Shown here in pieces: positions 1 through 8,931 of a stretch of DNA of 64,000 nucleotides. The translations under genes and the position numbers were made by a program. Source of the stretch: Bacteroides faecium (GTDB lineage: Bacteria > Bacteroidota > Bacteroidia > Bacteroidales > Bacteroidaceae). The stretch lies in assembly GCF_012113595.1 (NCBI RefSeq), contig NZ_CP050831.1, forward strand, positions 5,704,001 through 5,768,000, given 5' to 3'. The first letter of the stretch is position 1. Each line of letters begins with the position of its first letter. The notes below the pieces were generated by a model. That model did not search any database. It worked only from the letters and a program-made list of their open reading frames with translations, and was not told the origin of the DNA.

Positions 1-865
1 GTTTATCGTGCACAGCCGCAGGCCCGAGGGATTTTCCTTTCCAGCCGCACTGGTCTATCATCCATCCCGCAGGGATTTTCACCCGTCCGTCCGTCAGTTC
101 GTAATAGGGTATCCGCGGATATTCCTGTTGCAGGTCTGCCAGTTTTTCTTTAGGGACGATGGGGTTCATAAAGAAGCTGCCGGCATTTCCCATGACTTTC
201 GGGTCGGGCAACTTGCTTTCGCGAATATCAATGATTACTTTCCGGACTACCGGCAACGTCAGTTCAGGGTATTTGTCAAGTTCCTGGCGGATGGTTCCGT
301 AGTCCAGTGTGTAATACGCTTCTTTGCTAAGCCGGAAACGTACGTGGGTGACAAAGACCGACTTATTCTCCGGACGCTTAAAAAGGCTGTCGCGATAGGC
401 ATATTCACATTCTTCTACGGAGTAAACACGTTTTTCGCCCTGAATGTTCACTGTCTCCACGGCGGTTATGAGGTCTTTTACTTCGACGCCGTAGGCTCCG
501 ATGTTCTGTACGGCACTCGCTCCCACTTCACCGGGAATCAGGGAGAGATTTTCGGCTCCGTACCATCCGCGTTCCACGCAGTATGCCACAAAGTCGTCCC
601 ATACGATGCCTGCGCCTACCCGTACGGATACGGAGCGCGCATCTTCTTCCGTCACTTCGATTCCTTCGATGCGCGAATGAAGTATCAGCCCGTCATAGTC
701 TTTGGAAAACAGGAGATTACTGCCGCCGCCTATATGCAAAAAAGGTGTCGTAACGGCACCTTGCGCAATCAGTTGTTGCAGTTCTTCTACGGAAGCATAT
801 TCTAAAAAACGGGCGGCACTGACATCAATGCCGAATGTATTGTAAGACAAAAGAGAGTACATCAT
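1..865 (-). CDS. murB: UDP-N-acetylenolpyruvoylglucosamine reductase MurB (3' end cut by window)
   Basis: Reduces UDP-GlcNAc-enolpyruvate to UDP-MurNAc with FAD and NADPH, a cytoplasmic step of peptidoglycan precursor synthesis. The reading frame is open from an ATG-ATG pair at 865 to the left edge, about 288 codons, so the C-terminus is missing. The translation has the FAD-binding signature of the family: HIGGGSNLL near residue 45, then NLSLIPGEVGASAVQNIGAY around residues 107-126. The start MMYSLLSYNTFGIDV is typical of MurB. It lies 16 nt after the DUF4348 gene on the same strand and may share its transcript. Identification is from motifs I recognise. Confidence 0.93.
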   Translation of the reverse strand, partial: MMYSLLSYNTFGIDVSAARFLEYASVEELQQLIAQGAVTTPFLHIGGGSNLLFSKDYDGLILHSRIEGIEVTEEDARSVSVRVGAGIVWDDFVAYCVERGWYGAENLSLIPGEVGASAVQNIGAYGVEVKDLITAVETVNIQGEKRVYSVEECEYAYRDSLFKRPENKSVFVTHVRFRLSKEAYYTLDYGTIRQELDKYPELTLPVVRKVIIDIRESKLPDPKVMGNAGSFFMNPIVPKEKLADLQQEYPRIPYYELTDGRVKIPAGWMIDQCGWKGKSLGPAAVHDK

Positions 866-881
866 CTATACTGTTTTAGGG

Positions 882-1730
882 TTATATACTTGTATCTTCA
901 AACTTACACAGTTCCCATTCTCCGGCTTTCCGGCAGAAATAAAGGATGTTGGAGAAACCGTTGCCGATGCCTTTCAATGCCAGGATTTTCGTTGTGGAAT
1001 TGTCGTCATTCCGCTGTCCGTAGTTGATATTGGAAAGGCGTTCGGAAGGAAGTTCGGGTTTGAAGGCAAACCACTGGTTGAGGTCGAGACTTGTCTCCAG
1101 GATGGAGAAGTCGTCGTCCGGGTCGCTGGTGACGAAAGCCAACGGCTCACGCACACGCTGGCTCTGGAAAATGCTATCGGTGGCAAAACGACCGAAGAAC
1201 TCTACAAAGTTCTCGTTGTCACTTTTCCCGATAGGGCGCAGATTGATTGCTTCCAGTATCCATGCTCCTTTGATACGCTCAAAATAATACCGCTTCATCA
1301 TCCGGGTTTTGACGAATATCCATTCTACCTGTACGGATGTGAGTGAGGTGTCTCCTACCAAATCCATGTCTTCTTCTTTATCAAACAGGAGCGTATAATA
1401 GTGCTGCTTGGTAAACAAGTTGTCATGCTTCCAGTGTTTTTCCTCGATATTCGACTTTTCATCTCCTTTGTAGTAGGGCAAAGGAAATTTCACACGCTGA
1501 CGCTGCAAAGCATCATCGGAAGCAAAATTGTAGATGAAATCGTCGAAAGATTCGTCAGCCTGTATAGGTTGCGGCTCTTCCGGCAATTCATCTCCATGGA
1601 TAGAATCCGCCTGTTGGCGGATTGAATCCACTTCTTGGGTAATAGATGCGAAGGGGTCAATCTTGGTTTTCTTGTTACCACAAGAACCCAACATGCAGAG
1701 CAATATGACCCCTGCAATTAGTTTTTTCAT
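882..1730 (-). CDS. DUF4348 lipoprotein
   Basis: A 282-residue protein with a lipoprotein signal: a hydrophobic stretch ending in the lipobox LGSC at about residues 14-17, followed by a polar, charged linker. The rest resembles the Bacteroidetes DUF4348 family, whose function is unknown. I see no catalytic motif. It is probably anchored in the inner or outer membrane facing the periplasm. Its ATG overlaps the stop codon of the upstream tdh gene by one base (TAATG), so translational coupling with tdh is likely. Confidence 0.8.
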   Translation of the reverse strand: MKKLIAGVILLCMLGSCGNKKTKIDPFASITQEVDSIRQQADSIHGDELPEEPQPIQADESFDDFIYNFASDDALQRQRVKFPLPYYKGDEKSNIEEKHWKHDNLFTKQHYYTLLFDKEEDMDLVGDTSLTSVQVEWIFVKTRMMKRYYFERIKGAWILEAINLRPIGKSDNENFVEFFGRFATDSIFQSQRVREPLAFVTSDPDDDFSILETSLDLNQWFAFKPELPSERLSNINYGQRNDDNSTTKILALKGIGNGFSNILYFCRKAGEWELCKFEDTSI

Positions 1731-2683
1731 TATTTCAGTTTCTCTCTTAACTTTTCAAGCATATCCACCGTCATGCTTTCCAAATTGTAGGCCGGCTTCC
1801 ACCCCCACTCTTGGCGAGCACAGGTATCGTCCAGACTATCAGGCCAACTGTCGGCTATGCGCTGCTTCAAAGGGTCTACGTCATAAACCATCTCGAACTG
1901 CGGCACATGCTTCTTGATTGCCTGATAAATCGTCTCCGGGTCGAAACTCATAGAGGCGATATTGAAAGCATTGCGGTGTATCAATTTTGTCGGGTCGGCT
2001 TCCATCAGCGTAATGGCTGCATTCAGCGCGTCCGGCATATACATCATATCCATCAAGGTGCCTTGTTTAATGGGGCACACGAATTTTTCTCCTTTCACTG
2101 CCGAATAATAAATGTCGACAGCATAGTCTGTGGTTCCGCCACCCGGTGGTGTCACGTTCGAGATAATGCCCGGAAAACGGACAGCACGAGTGTCGACACC
2201 GTATTTATTAAAGTAATAGTCACTCAATAACTCGGTGGTTACTTTAGTGACTCCGTACATGGTACGCGGACGCTGTATAGTGTCCTGCGGGGTTTGCGTA
2301 TGCGGCGTAGTAGCACCGAACGAGCCGATTGAACTGGGAGTGAATACCGCGCATCCTTGTTCGCGCGCAACTTCCAGTACGTTCCATAATCCGTCGATAC
2401 CTATTTTCCAAGCCAGCTTAGGCTTCGACTCTGCTACGACTGACAGCAGCGCAGCAAGATTATAGATCGTATCGATGTGATACTCTTTTACCACGGATGC
2501 TATCGCTTCCGCATCCGTTACGTCGGCAATCGCTGACGGTCCGGATTCTTTCAACTCACCTTTAGGTTCTGCACCCGGGATGTAACCAGCTACTACATTT
2601 GCATTTCCGTAACGTTTACGTAGCTCCATCGTTAGCTCCGAACCTATCTGTCCGGTAGCTCCAATAATCAAAATGTGTTTCAT
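1730..2683 (-). CDS. tdh: L-threonine 3-dehydrogenase, NAD-dependent epimerase/dehydratase type
   Basis: A 317-residue short-chain (extended SDR) enzyme with the nucleotide-binding motif GATGQIG at residues 8-14 and the catalytic YGVTK motif near residue 143. This is the epimerase-type threonine dehydrogenase, not the zinc-dependent E. coli type. It would oxidise L-threonine to 2-amino-3-ketobutyrate with NAD+. The divergent neighbour 135 nt away is kbl, which cleaves that product, so the two form the threonine-to-glycine pathway. The function rests on family resemblance plus this context; other extended SDR activities are less likely. Confidence 0.88.
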   Translation of the reverse strand: MKHILIIGATGQIGSELTMELRKRYGNANVVAGYIPGAEPKGELKESGPSAIADVTDAEAIASVVKEYHIDTIYNLAALLSVVAESKPKLAWKIGIDGLWNVLEVAREQGCAVFTPSSIGSFGATTPHTQTPQDTIQRPRTMYGVTKVTTELLSDYYFNKYGVDTRAVRFPGIISNVTPPGGGTTDYAVDIYYSAVKGEKFVCPIKQGTLMDMMYMPDALNAAITLMEADPTKLIHRNAFNIASMSFDPETIYQAIKKHVPQFEMVYDVDPLKQRIADSWPDSLDDTCARQEWGWKPAYNLESMTVDMLEKLREKLK

Positions 2684-2818
2684 TTTTTCTTCTGACTTAG
2701 AATATTAAGCTTAAATAGTGCGCAAAGTAAGCACTTTTTTTTCAGATTTTAATCAAAAAGACATTGTTATTCCAAGAAAAATTATGTCCTTTGCAATCTA
2801 ACTTAATACATAAACACC

Positions 2819-4012
2819 ATGTACGGTAAAATGCAAGAATTCCTCAGCCAAACATTGGCTGAAATTAAGGAAGCCGGACTTTATAAAGAAGAACGACTGA
2901 TCGAAAGTGCGCAGCAAGCTGCCATCACTGTAAAAGGCAAAGAAGTGCTGAACTTCTGCGCTAACAACTACCTGGGATTGTCCAATCACCCCCGACTGAT
3001 TAAGGCTTCACAGGAAATGATGAACCGACGCGGATTCGGTATGTCGTCCGTCCGTTTCATTTGCGGAACGCAAGATATACACAAGGAACTGGAAGCCGCA
3101 ATTTCTGATTATTTCCAGACAGAAGATACGATTCTGTATGCTGCCTGCTTCGACGCGAACGGTGGTGTATTCGAACCGCTTTTCACTGAAGAGGATGCTA
3201 TCATCTCGGATTCTCTGAATCATGCTTCTATTATTGACGGTGTTCGCCTGTGCAAGGCGAAACGTTATCGTTATGCCAATGCTGATATGAAGGATTTGGA
3301 AAGATGTCTGCAAGAGGCGCAGGCACAACGTTTCCGCATTGTCGTTACCGACGGCGTGTTCTCTATGGATGGCAATGTGGCTCCGATGGATCAGATTTGC
3401 GACCTCGCCGAGAAGTATGACGCGCTGGTTATGGTAGACGAGTCTCACTCTGCCGGCGTAGTGGGTGCTACGGGGCATGGAGTAAGCGAATTATATAAGA
3501 CTCACGGACGCGTGGATATTTATACCGGTACGCTGGGCAAGGCTTTCGGCGGTGCGCTGGGGGGATTTACTACGGGACGTAAGGAGATTATTGATTTGCT
3601 GCGTCAACGTAGCCGCCCGTATTTGTTCTCTAACTCATTGGCACCGGGCATTATCGGTGCAAGTCTTGAGGTATTCAAGATGCTGAAAGAGAGCAATGCG
3701 CTGCATGACAAGCTCGTGGAGAATGTAAATTACTTCCGTGACAAGATGACGGCTGCCGGATTTGACATCAAGCCGACTCAAAGTGCTATCTGTGCCGTGA
3801 TGCTGTATGATGCGAAGTTGTCACAGATTTATGCTGCACGTATGCAGGAAGAGGGTATTTACGTGACGGGATTCTATTATCCGGTAGTTCCGAAAGATCA
3901 GGCTCGTATCCGTGTGCAGATTTCCGCAGGACACGAGAAGGAACATCTCGACAAGTGTATAGCCGCCTTTATCAAAGTAGGTAAAGAGCTTGGCGTACTG
4001 CCGACGGCGTAG
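2819..4012 (+). CDS. kbl: Glycine C-acetyltransferase (2-amino-3-ketobutyrate CoA ligase)
   Basis: A 397-residue PLP enzyme of the alpha-oxoamine synthase family, full length for Kbl. It cleaves 2-amino-3-ketobutyrate with CoA to glycine and acetyl-CoA. Visible motifs are NFCANNYLGLS near residue 45, VMVDESHSAGVVG near residue 210 and the PLP-lysine motif GTLGKAFGG near residue 240. It is divergent from tdh, the preceding step. An ATG follows the intergenic region directly; there is no strong Shine-Dalgarno, as usual in this genus. A long inverted repeat lies just downstream. Confidence 0.95.
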   Translation: MYGKMQEFLSQTLAEIKEAGLYKEERLIESAQQAAITVKGKEVLNFCANNYLGLSNHPRLIKASQEMMNRRGFGMSSVRFICGTQDIHKELEAAISDYFQTEDTILYAACFDANGGVFEPLFTEEDAIISDSLNHASIIDGVRLCKAKRYRYANADMKDLERCLQEAQAQRFRIVVTDGVFSMDGNVAPMDQICDLAEKYDALVMVDESHSAGVVGATGHGVSELYKTHGRVDIYTGTLGKAFGGALGGFTTGRKEIIDLLRQRSRPYLFSNSLAPGIIGASLEVFKMLKESNALHDKLVENVNYFRDKMTAAGFDIKPTQSAICAVMLYDAKLSQIYAARMQEEGIYVTGFYYPVVPKDQARIRVQISAGHEKEHLDKCIAAFIKVGKELGVLPTA

Positions 4013-4048
4013 CGCCGGAGCAAGGTTTCCTTGCGGGATATATATTTT

Positions 4049-4127
4049 AGGCACGGATTACACGGATTACGCTGTTGCTTTATGCAAGCATATTTCTAAA
4101 ACCGTGAAATCCGTGTAATCCGTGCCT
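4049..4127. repeat. Perfect 20-bp inverted repeat after kbl, possible terminator
   Basis: Arms 4049-4068 and 4108-4127 are exact reverse complements (AGGCACGGATTACACGGATT on the left) separated by 39 nt. Each arm is built from a tandem CACGGATTA unit. The right arm is followed by a T-rich stretch, so the structure could end kbl transcription. The long loop and internal repetition suggest it may instead be a dispersed repeat element. Confidence 0.6.
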
Positions 4128-4192
4128 GAAATTTCTCTTTTATAAGATGAATTTTGAACTGCTACTCTCTACTTGACTATAAAAAATAGATT

Positions 4193-4600
4193 ATGGAAGA
4201 ATTGACTCTCACTACTCCTGCCCTGCTTTTCTCGGCAGTTTCTCTGATTTTATTGGCTTATACCAACCGGTTTTTATCGTACGCACAGCTTGTTCGCCAA
4301 CTGCGTGACCGCTATATGGAGAATCCTACGGATATCACCGTAGCGCAAATCGAGAATTTACGGAAACGATTGAACCTCACACGCACCATGCAGGGATTGG
4401 GAATTGCAAGCCTGTTTCTCTGTGTAGTCAGTATGTTCTTTATTTATATTGGGTTGCAACTGCTCTCCGCTTATGTGTTTGGGGTGGCTTTGCTTCTGCT
4501 TATCGCTTCTCTCGGCGTATCTTTCCGGGAAATACAGATTTCTACCCGTTCATTGGAAATTTATCTGGGAGCGATGGAGAAAGGGAAAAATAAAAAGTAA
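4193..4600 (+). CDS. DUF2721 family membrane protein
   Basis: A 135-residue protein with an N-terminal hydrophobic segment (about residues 8-24) and two closely spaced transmembrane helices (about 67-90 and 94-112), separated by a charged region. The pattern LTTPALLFSAVSLILLAYTN matches DUF2721, small bacterial inner-membrane proteins of unknown role. It starts about 65 nt after the inverted repeat that follows kbl and is convergent with the histidine kinase gene. Function cannot be inferred. Confidence 0.8.
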   Translation: MEELTLTTPALLFSAVSLILLAYTNRFLSYAQLVRQLRDRYMENPTDITVAQIENLRKRLNLTRTMQGLGIASLFLCVVSMFFIYIGLQLLSAYVFGVALLLLIASLGVSFREIQISTRSLEIYLGAMEKGKNKK

Positions 4601-4653
4601 TCCTGCTTCCTTAGTCCTATTTCATTAAAAAGACTCAAGATTTTGAAAGACTT

Positions 4654-6909
4654 TCAAGACTCTACCCAACAAGGGAGAATGACCGTAAAACGGCTTCCTT
4701 TGCCTACTTCCGATTGGAGTGTTATCTTACCGCCCAGTTTTTCTATAATTACTTGGCAGATAGATAATCCCAATCCCGCCCCCTGTGAAAACTCGTTCTG
4801 TTTGTAGAAACGGCTGAAAATCATCCGTTGTTCTTCCTGAGGGATGCCTCGTCCGGTATCTTCCACGTAAATCAGGACTTTTCCTTCATTCGGCAGATAA
4901 TCGTAGCCCAACTTGATGTATCCTCTTTCCGTAAACTTTCCGGCATTGTTCAGGAAGTTAGTCAGTACTTGTATCAGACGTTCTCTGTCTACATTTATTT
5001 CTAAAGGCAGTTCATGGGTTTCTTTCAAGAAATCCAGGCGTGGAGCTATCAATACCTGATGAGTCATGTAGATGTCGTCAATCAAATCCTTCACACGGCA
5101 TCTTTGGTAAGTGAAAGACATATAGCCGGATTCGATACGGGATAGTTCGAGGATGTCGTTTATCAATTTAAGCAATAGCTCACTATTTTTGTTGATAGTG
5201 TCAATGTACTCTTGCCGCTCTTCCGTATTCAGCGTTTCGTCTACTGCGAGAATATTGGCGAAGCCGACAATGGAATTGAGCGGAGTACGTATCTCGTGGC
5301 TCATATTGGCAAGGAAAGACTGTTTCAGTTCGGCTTTCTCCGCCAGCAGGCGCGCAGCTTCCAGTTCTCTTTCACGGTCTTTTATCTCTTGTACGTTGAG
5401 CAACAGACCGGCTGTCCTATATTCGCCACTGGGCAACATGGTGGTGGTATAGCGAAATTCCCACCATTGGTATTCTTTACCATCGAAGCTACAGCGGAGA
5501 TGAGCAATCTTCTTCCGTGCGTTTTTCAGGTTTTGCCAGCTTATCTTCACACTTCCCCAATGGTCGGGATGTACAAAGTTGAGCAGTTCATGAAATGAGA
5601 CTGGCTTGGGAGTCAATCCCTGTGCTTTCCAAAAAGCATCTTCGAAGATAAAATGCTCTTTATCCAGCTTCCATACATAGGTCGTTCCACCTTCAATGGC
5701 TAAAGACAGATTTTCTTTTTCGTCGGCCAATGCGGCAAGAGCCTGTTTCTTTCTTGCCTGCTCACGAAGGTAAAGCCACCAGAAATAAGCCAAAAGAATG
5801 ATTAGGAACAGGAACAGGGAAGCGACTGTGATGCTCCACAACAGAGGATATTCATCGCTAAAAGGAATATTGACTATTTTGTAATGAGCAGGTATCCTGT
5901 CTTTACTCAGTCCTATCTGTTTCATTGTTTTCCAGTCGACAACATATTCTTTCCTGCTTTCAGAGATAGGTATATCTTGCGGACGCTCGCCATTCAGGAT
6001 GCGAACGGCAGTTTTCACTTCTTCTTCCACCTGGATGGGCAGTGTAGTCATGTAGCCACCCAATAATTTTTCACCGTAGCCGAAGGCTTCATTGATGGCT
6101 GTCAGGCTGGGGCTGACGCAGATACTTCCAATATTAATGGTGGTGAAGTCGCGTTTCAACTGGATATAGCATTGGTCCCGATAGTTTTTGTTCAGAATCC
6201 ACATCAGGTTGGCATCAGACTGATTTCTGCTGTTTCGCAAAGGGATAGCCATAAAGCGCGTGTACCCCTCTTCTTCGCTCAAACGTATTTGTTCTTCCGG
6301 GGAGACAGTCGAACTATCTATGAATCCGGTCACTTTGTGACCCTGAAACTGCTCTTTGGCGTCTGCTCTGATTTTCCGGTCAATATAGGTGGTATCGAGC
6401 ATAGTAAACATACGGACGCGCGACCCGAACAGTGCTTTTGCTACTTCGACATTTTCATTAAAGGCAATCTTATCATGGAAACCTGTCACATTGGGATGGT
6501 ATTTCAACAGTCCCCAATTCGGGTAATTGACTCCGCCGAAAACGACGGGTATTTCTTTAGCAAGGGGGACATTGCATTTCATCAATGAATAGGTGGCCTG
6601 GTCTTCATTTACCAGGATTATTTCCGGCTTCCAGTCTTTAGAGATGGAATCAACCAGAAAGCGCATACGCTCCAATTCCGGTTCTTCCCAGTAGGACTCA
6701 CAGTCTAAATAAACGGTACGGATGTCTGCGTCTACTTTCTCTTTTTTAAACTGCTCTGCTATCATCCGATTGAAATCGGGATAAGCATCATAGCTTTCTT
6801 CATAGGAATGGACGACCAGGATGCGTCGTTCTTCTTTTTTAGAACAACTACTCACCCCTAAAAGTATTAACAAAAATATAGGTAATAATCTAACAAGTCC
6901 TCTGTTCAC
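4654..6909 (-). CDS. Lipoprotein-type sensor histidine kinase with periplasmic ABC-substrate-binding-like domain
   Basis: A 751-residue kinase starting at GTG (6909), which places a clean lipoprotein signal at the N-terminus (LLILLGVSSC, Cys near residue 22). Residues about 30-340 resemble an ABC substrate-binding domain of the PF04392 type. A transmembrane helix at about 353-378 leads to a PAS-like domain (about 390-515), then HisKA with the phosphoacceptor box FLANMSHEIRTPLNSIVGF, then HATPase_c with EDTGRGI and GAGLGLSI. There is no receiver domain and no response regulator next door, so its partner is elsewhere. Having both a lipobox and a later TM helix is unusual. The ligand is unknown. 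Confidence 0.85.
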   Translation of the reverse strand: MNRGLVRLLPIFLLILLGVSSCSKKEERRILVVHSYEESYDAYPDFNRMIAEQFKKEKVDADIRTVYLDCESYWEEPELERMRFLVDSISKDWKPEIILVNEDQATYSLMKCNVPLAKEIPVVFGGVNYPNWGLLKYHPNVTGFHDKIAFNENVEVAKALFGSRVRMFTMLDTTYIDRKIRADAKEQFQGHKVTGFIDSSTVSPEEQIRLSEEEGYTRFMAIPLRNSRNQSDANLMWILNKNYRDQCYIQLKRDFTTINIGSICVSPSLTAINEAFGYGEKLLGGYMTTLPIQVEEEVKTAVRILNGERPQDIPISESRKEYVVDWKTMKQIGLSKDRIPAHYKIVNIPFSDEYPLLWSITVASLFLFLIILLAYFWWLYLREQARKKQALAALADEKENLSLAIEGGTTYVWKLDKEHFIFEDAFWKAQGLTPKPVSFHELLNFVHPDHWGSVKISWQNLKNARKKIAHLRCSFDGKEYQWWEFRYTTTMLPSGEYRTAGLLLNVQEIKDRERELEAARLLAEKAELKQSFLANMSHEIRTPLNSIVGFANILAVDETLNTEERQEYIDTINKNSELLLKLINDILELSRIESGYMSFTYQRCRVKDLIDDIYMTHQVLIAPRLDFLKETHELPLEINVDRERLIQVLTNFLNNAGKFTERGYIKLGYDYLPNEGKVLIYVEDTGRGIPQEEQRMIFSRFYKQNEFSQGAGLGLSICQVIIEKLGGKITLQSEVGKGSRFTVILPCWVES

Positions 6910-6959
6910 GCTCTTTTCTCTATATATATCAGAACTAATATCTCTCTTATTCTCAAAGA

Positions 6960-6967
6960 CAAAGGTA
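6960..6967 (-). promoter_or_regulatory. -7 promoter box for the histidine kinase gene
   Basis: Read on the minus strand this is TACCTTTG, a perfect match to the Bacteroidetes TAnnTTTG -7 element, about 50 nt upstream of the GTG start. Confidence 0.6.
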
Positions 6968-6997
6968 GTCTATTTTTTGAATATAAGCTAAATAAGT

Positions 6998-7038
6998 GAA
7001 AAAAAAGAAGCTGTCCGGATTGCCCTGAACAGCTTCTT
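6998..7038 (-). terminator. Intrinsic terminator after ferritin
   Basis: The stem AAGAAGCTGT / ACAGCTTCTT (7005-7014 and 7029-7038) is followed on the minus strand by a run of eight T. It lies 35 nt past the ferritin stop codon. Confidence 0.85.
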
Positions 7039-7072
7039 GTATATATAAACTACTTTCCTAGTTTGCAGTCTG

Positions 7073-7552
7073 TTAGCGTTGTCCTAGTTGTGAGTCAACA
7101 AAGAAAATTCCGGTGTCACCAGCTTTCTTAATCTTATCAACAATTCCTTGCGCAGTAGCTTCTTCTTCTACCTGCTCGCGAACAAATCCCCACAGGAAAT
7201 CCTGAGTTGCTTTATCTTTTTCAGCAGCAGCTACGTCAACCAATTTATCTACCAGGGCAGATACATGACATTCGTGTTTGTAAACGTGTTCAAACACTTC
7301 CAGCGGAGTTCCCCAGCCGTTAGGCACAACGTCTATTTTGTCAACTTTCGCAATTCCACCACGTTTGATGATATAATCGGCCATAGCATATGCATGTCCC
7401 ATTTCTTCCTGAGATTGTTTCTTCATCCAATGTGCAAATCCACTGAAACCTTCTCTCTCAAAGTAGAAAGACATTGCCAAATACAGATTAGCAGACCACA
7501 TTTCAGCTGTAATCTGTTCATTGATTGCCTTTTGTAATTTTTCTGAAATCAT
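7073..7552 (-). CDS. ftnA: Ferritin (bacterial non-haem, FtnA type)
   Basis: Iron-storage protein forming a 24-subunit cytoplasmic shell with a di-iron ferroxidase centre. I choose the ATG at 7552 (MISEKLQKAINEQ), giving 159 residues, the usual length. The upstream in-frame start would add 16 residues not seen in the family. The four-helix pattern is clear: NEQITAEMWSANLYL, then MKKQSQEEMGHAYAMADYI, which carries the ExxH ligands, then the third and fourth helices. It is transcribed alone, with a terminator downstream and a separate lysA unit upstream. Confidence 0.95.
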   Translation of the reverse strand: MISEKLQKAINEQITAEMWSANLYLAMSFYFEREGFSGFAHWMKKQSQEEMGHAYAMADYIIKRGGIAKVDKIDVVPNGWGTPLEVFEHVYKHECHVSALVDKLVDVAAAEKDKATQDFLWGFVREQVEEEATAQGIVDKIKKAGDTGIFFVDSQLGQR

Positions 7553-7633
7553 AATCGTATTTTTTATTAAGTTGTTAATGTAGTTTCCTATTGAACTCAT
7601 TACAAAAATAACAAGATTTCAGTTAAAATTGTT

Positions 7634-7678
7634 CCACGCCCTCTGCATTTTTAAATTACATTCACACTTTGGGCGTGG
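7634..7678 (-). terminator. Possible terminator after lysA
   Basis: An 8-bp GC-rich stem (CCACGCCC 7634-7641 with GGGCGTGG 7671-7678) encloses a 29-nt loop, 16 nt beyond the lysA stop on the minus strand. The downstream T-run is weak. Confidence 0.4.
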
Positions 7679-7693
7679 TTACTCATTTTTTAA

Positions 7694-8854
7694 TTACACC
7701 AAATCATCGGAAGTATATCCTTTCGGGAGCTCGCGGCAGTTGTAGCCGGATGCCATGATTTCACCGTATGCACCTGCAGAGCGAAGGGCTATCAGGTCGC
7801 CGCGCTTCACTTTGTTCAAGTCTATCGCCTTTCCGAAAACATCGGACGATTCGCAGATAGGACCTACTACGTCATAAGCTTCTACCGGTTCTTCGGATGT
7901 AATATTTTCCATTTTATGGTAGGCTTGGTAGAGGGCGGGACGAATCAGGTCGGTCATACCGGCGTCGAGGATGGCGAATTTTTTCTTCGCCCCTTGTTTC
8001 ACATACAGTACTTTGGATATCAATGTACCACACTGCCCAACGACCGCGCGTCCTAATTCGAAATGCAGTGTCTGGTAGGGACGCAGTTTCAGTTGTCCGG
8101 CGTAGGTTGTGAAGTATTCTTTGAAGTTCGGGATTGCCTGACGGTTGGGGTGTCCGTAATCAATGCCGAGTCCACCGCCCACATTGATATGTTCCACTAG
8201 AATCCGCCGGGCTTCCAGTTTATCCTGTAGTTCGTTGACACGATTGCAGAGGGCGACAAAGTCACCCATATCGAGAATCTGCGAACCGATATGGAAGTGG
8301 AGTCCGATGAACTTGATATTCTTCATTTCGAGAGCCACGTCAATCACTTTGTCCATATCCTGCATGCTGATACCAAATTTGTTTTCAGCCAGTCCGGTGG
8401 TAATGTTGGCATGAGTATGCGCACCTACATCGGGGTTGATACGGAAGGCGACATTGGCTATCTTGTTTTGTGCGGCAGCCAGTTCGTTGATGACTTCCAG
8501 TTCGGGGATGGATTCTACATTGAAGCAGAAGATGCCGTACTCCAGGCCGAGGTTGATTTCCCAGTCGGCTTTGCCTACTCCGGCAAAAACAACTTTGTTT
8601 GCGGGGAATCCGGCACGGATAGCCGCACGGATTTCTCCACCGCTCACGCAGTCGGCTCCCATGCCGCTCTCACGGATGATGGTCAGTACTTTCGGGTTGG
8701 CATTGGCCTTGACAGCGTAATGCACTGAATAATTAGGATATTTGGCAACCTCGTGGTTTATAGCCGACAATGTATCACGCAGCACCTTGGTATCGTAATA
8801 ATAGAAAGGGGTCTGCAAAGTGCGGAACTTATCGATTGGAAATATTCCTTTCAT
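7694..8854 (-). CDS. lysA: Diaminopimelate decarboxylase
   Basis: Decarboxylates meso-diaminopimelate to L-lysine, the last step of lysine synthesis, using PLP. The 386-residue protein has the PLP lysine in YAVKANANP (Lys49), HIGSQ near residue 190, the GGGLGIDY phosphate-binding loop and the active-site GPICESSD cysteine near residue 330. It follows lysC on the same strand after 77 nt, but a strong terminator lies in that gap, so lysA must be read through or controlled there. Confidence 0.95.
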   Translation of the reverse strand: MKGIFPIDKFRTLQTPFYYYDTKVLRDTLSAINHEVAKYPNYSVHYAVKANANPKVLTIIRESGMGADCVSGGEIRAAIRAGFPANKVVFAGVGKADWEINLGLEYGIFCFNVESIPELEVINELAAAQNKIANVAFRINPDVGAHTHANITTGLAENKFGISMQDMDKVIDVALEMKNIKFIGLHFHIGSQILDMGDFVALCNRVNELQDKLEARRILVEHINVGGGLGIDYGHPNRQAIPNFKEYFTTYAGQLKLRPYQTLHFELGRAVVGQCGTLISKVLYVKQGAKKKFAILDAGMTDLIRPALYQAYHKMENITSEEPVEAYDVVGPICESSDVFGKAIDLNKVKRGDLIALRSAGAYGEIMASGYNCRELPKGYTSDDLV

Positions 8855-8879
8855 AATTCGAAAAACTTGTTTAGTTAGT

Positions 8880-8916
8880 TAAAAAGAGCGCTTTTATCAG
8901 GTTGGTAAAAGCGCTC
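8880..8916 (-). terminator. Intrinsic terminator between lysC and lysA
   Basis: The perfect 11-bp stem GAGCGCTTTTA / TAAAAGCGCTC (8886-8896 and 8906-8916), read on the minus strand, is followed directly by five T. It begins 16 nt after the lysC stop and ends about 26 nt before the lysA ATG, leaving little room for a separate lysA promoter. Confidence 0.85.
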
Positions 8917-8931
8917 ATGTTATTTGTGGAA

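Noticed and set aside
8..805. 265-codon plus-strand ORF at the left edge
   Set aside because: It is antisense to murB, which has full family motifs on the minus strand.
7073..7600. Longer ferritin start at 7600
   Set aside because: It would add 16 residues not seen in ferritins; MISEKLQKAINEQ at 7552 is the family N-terminus.
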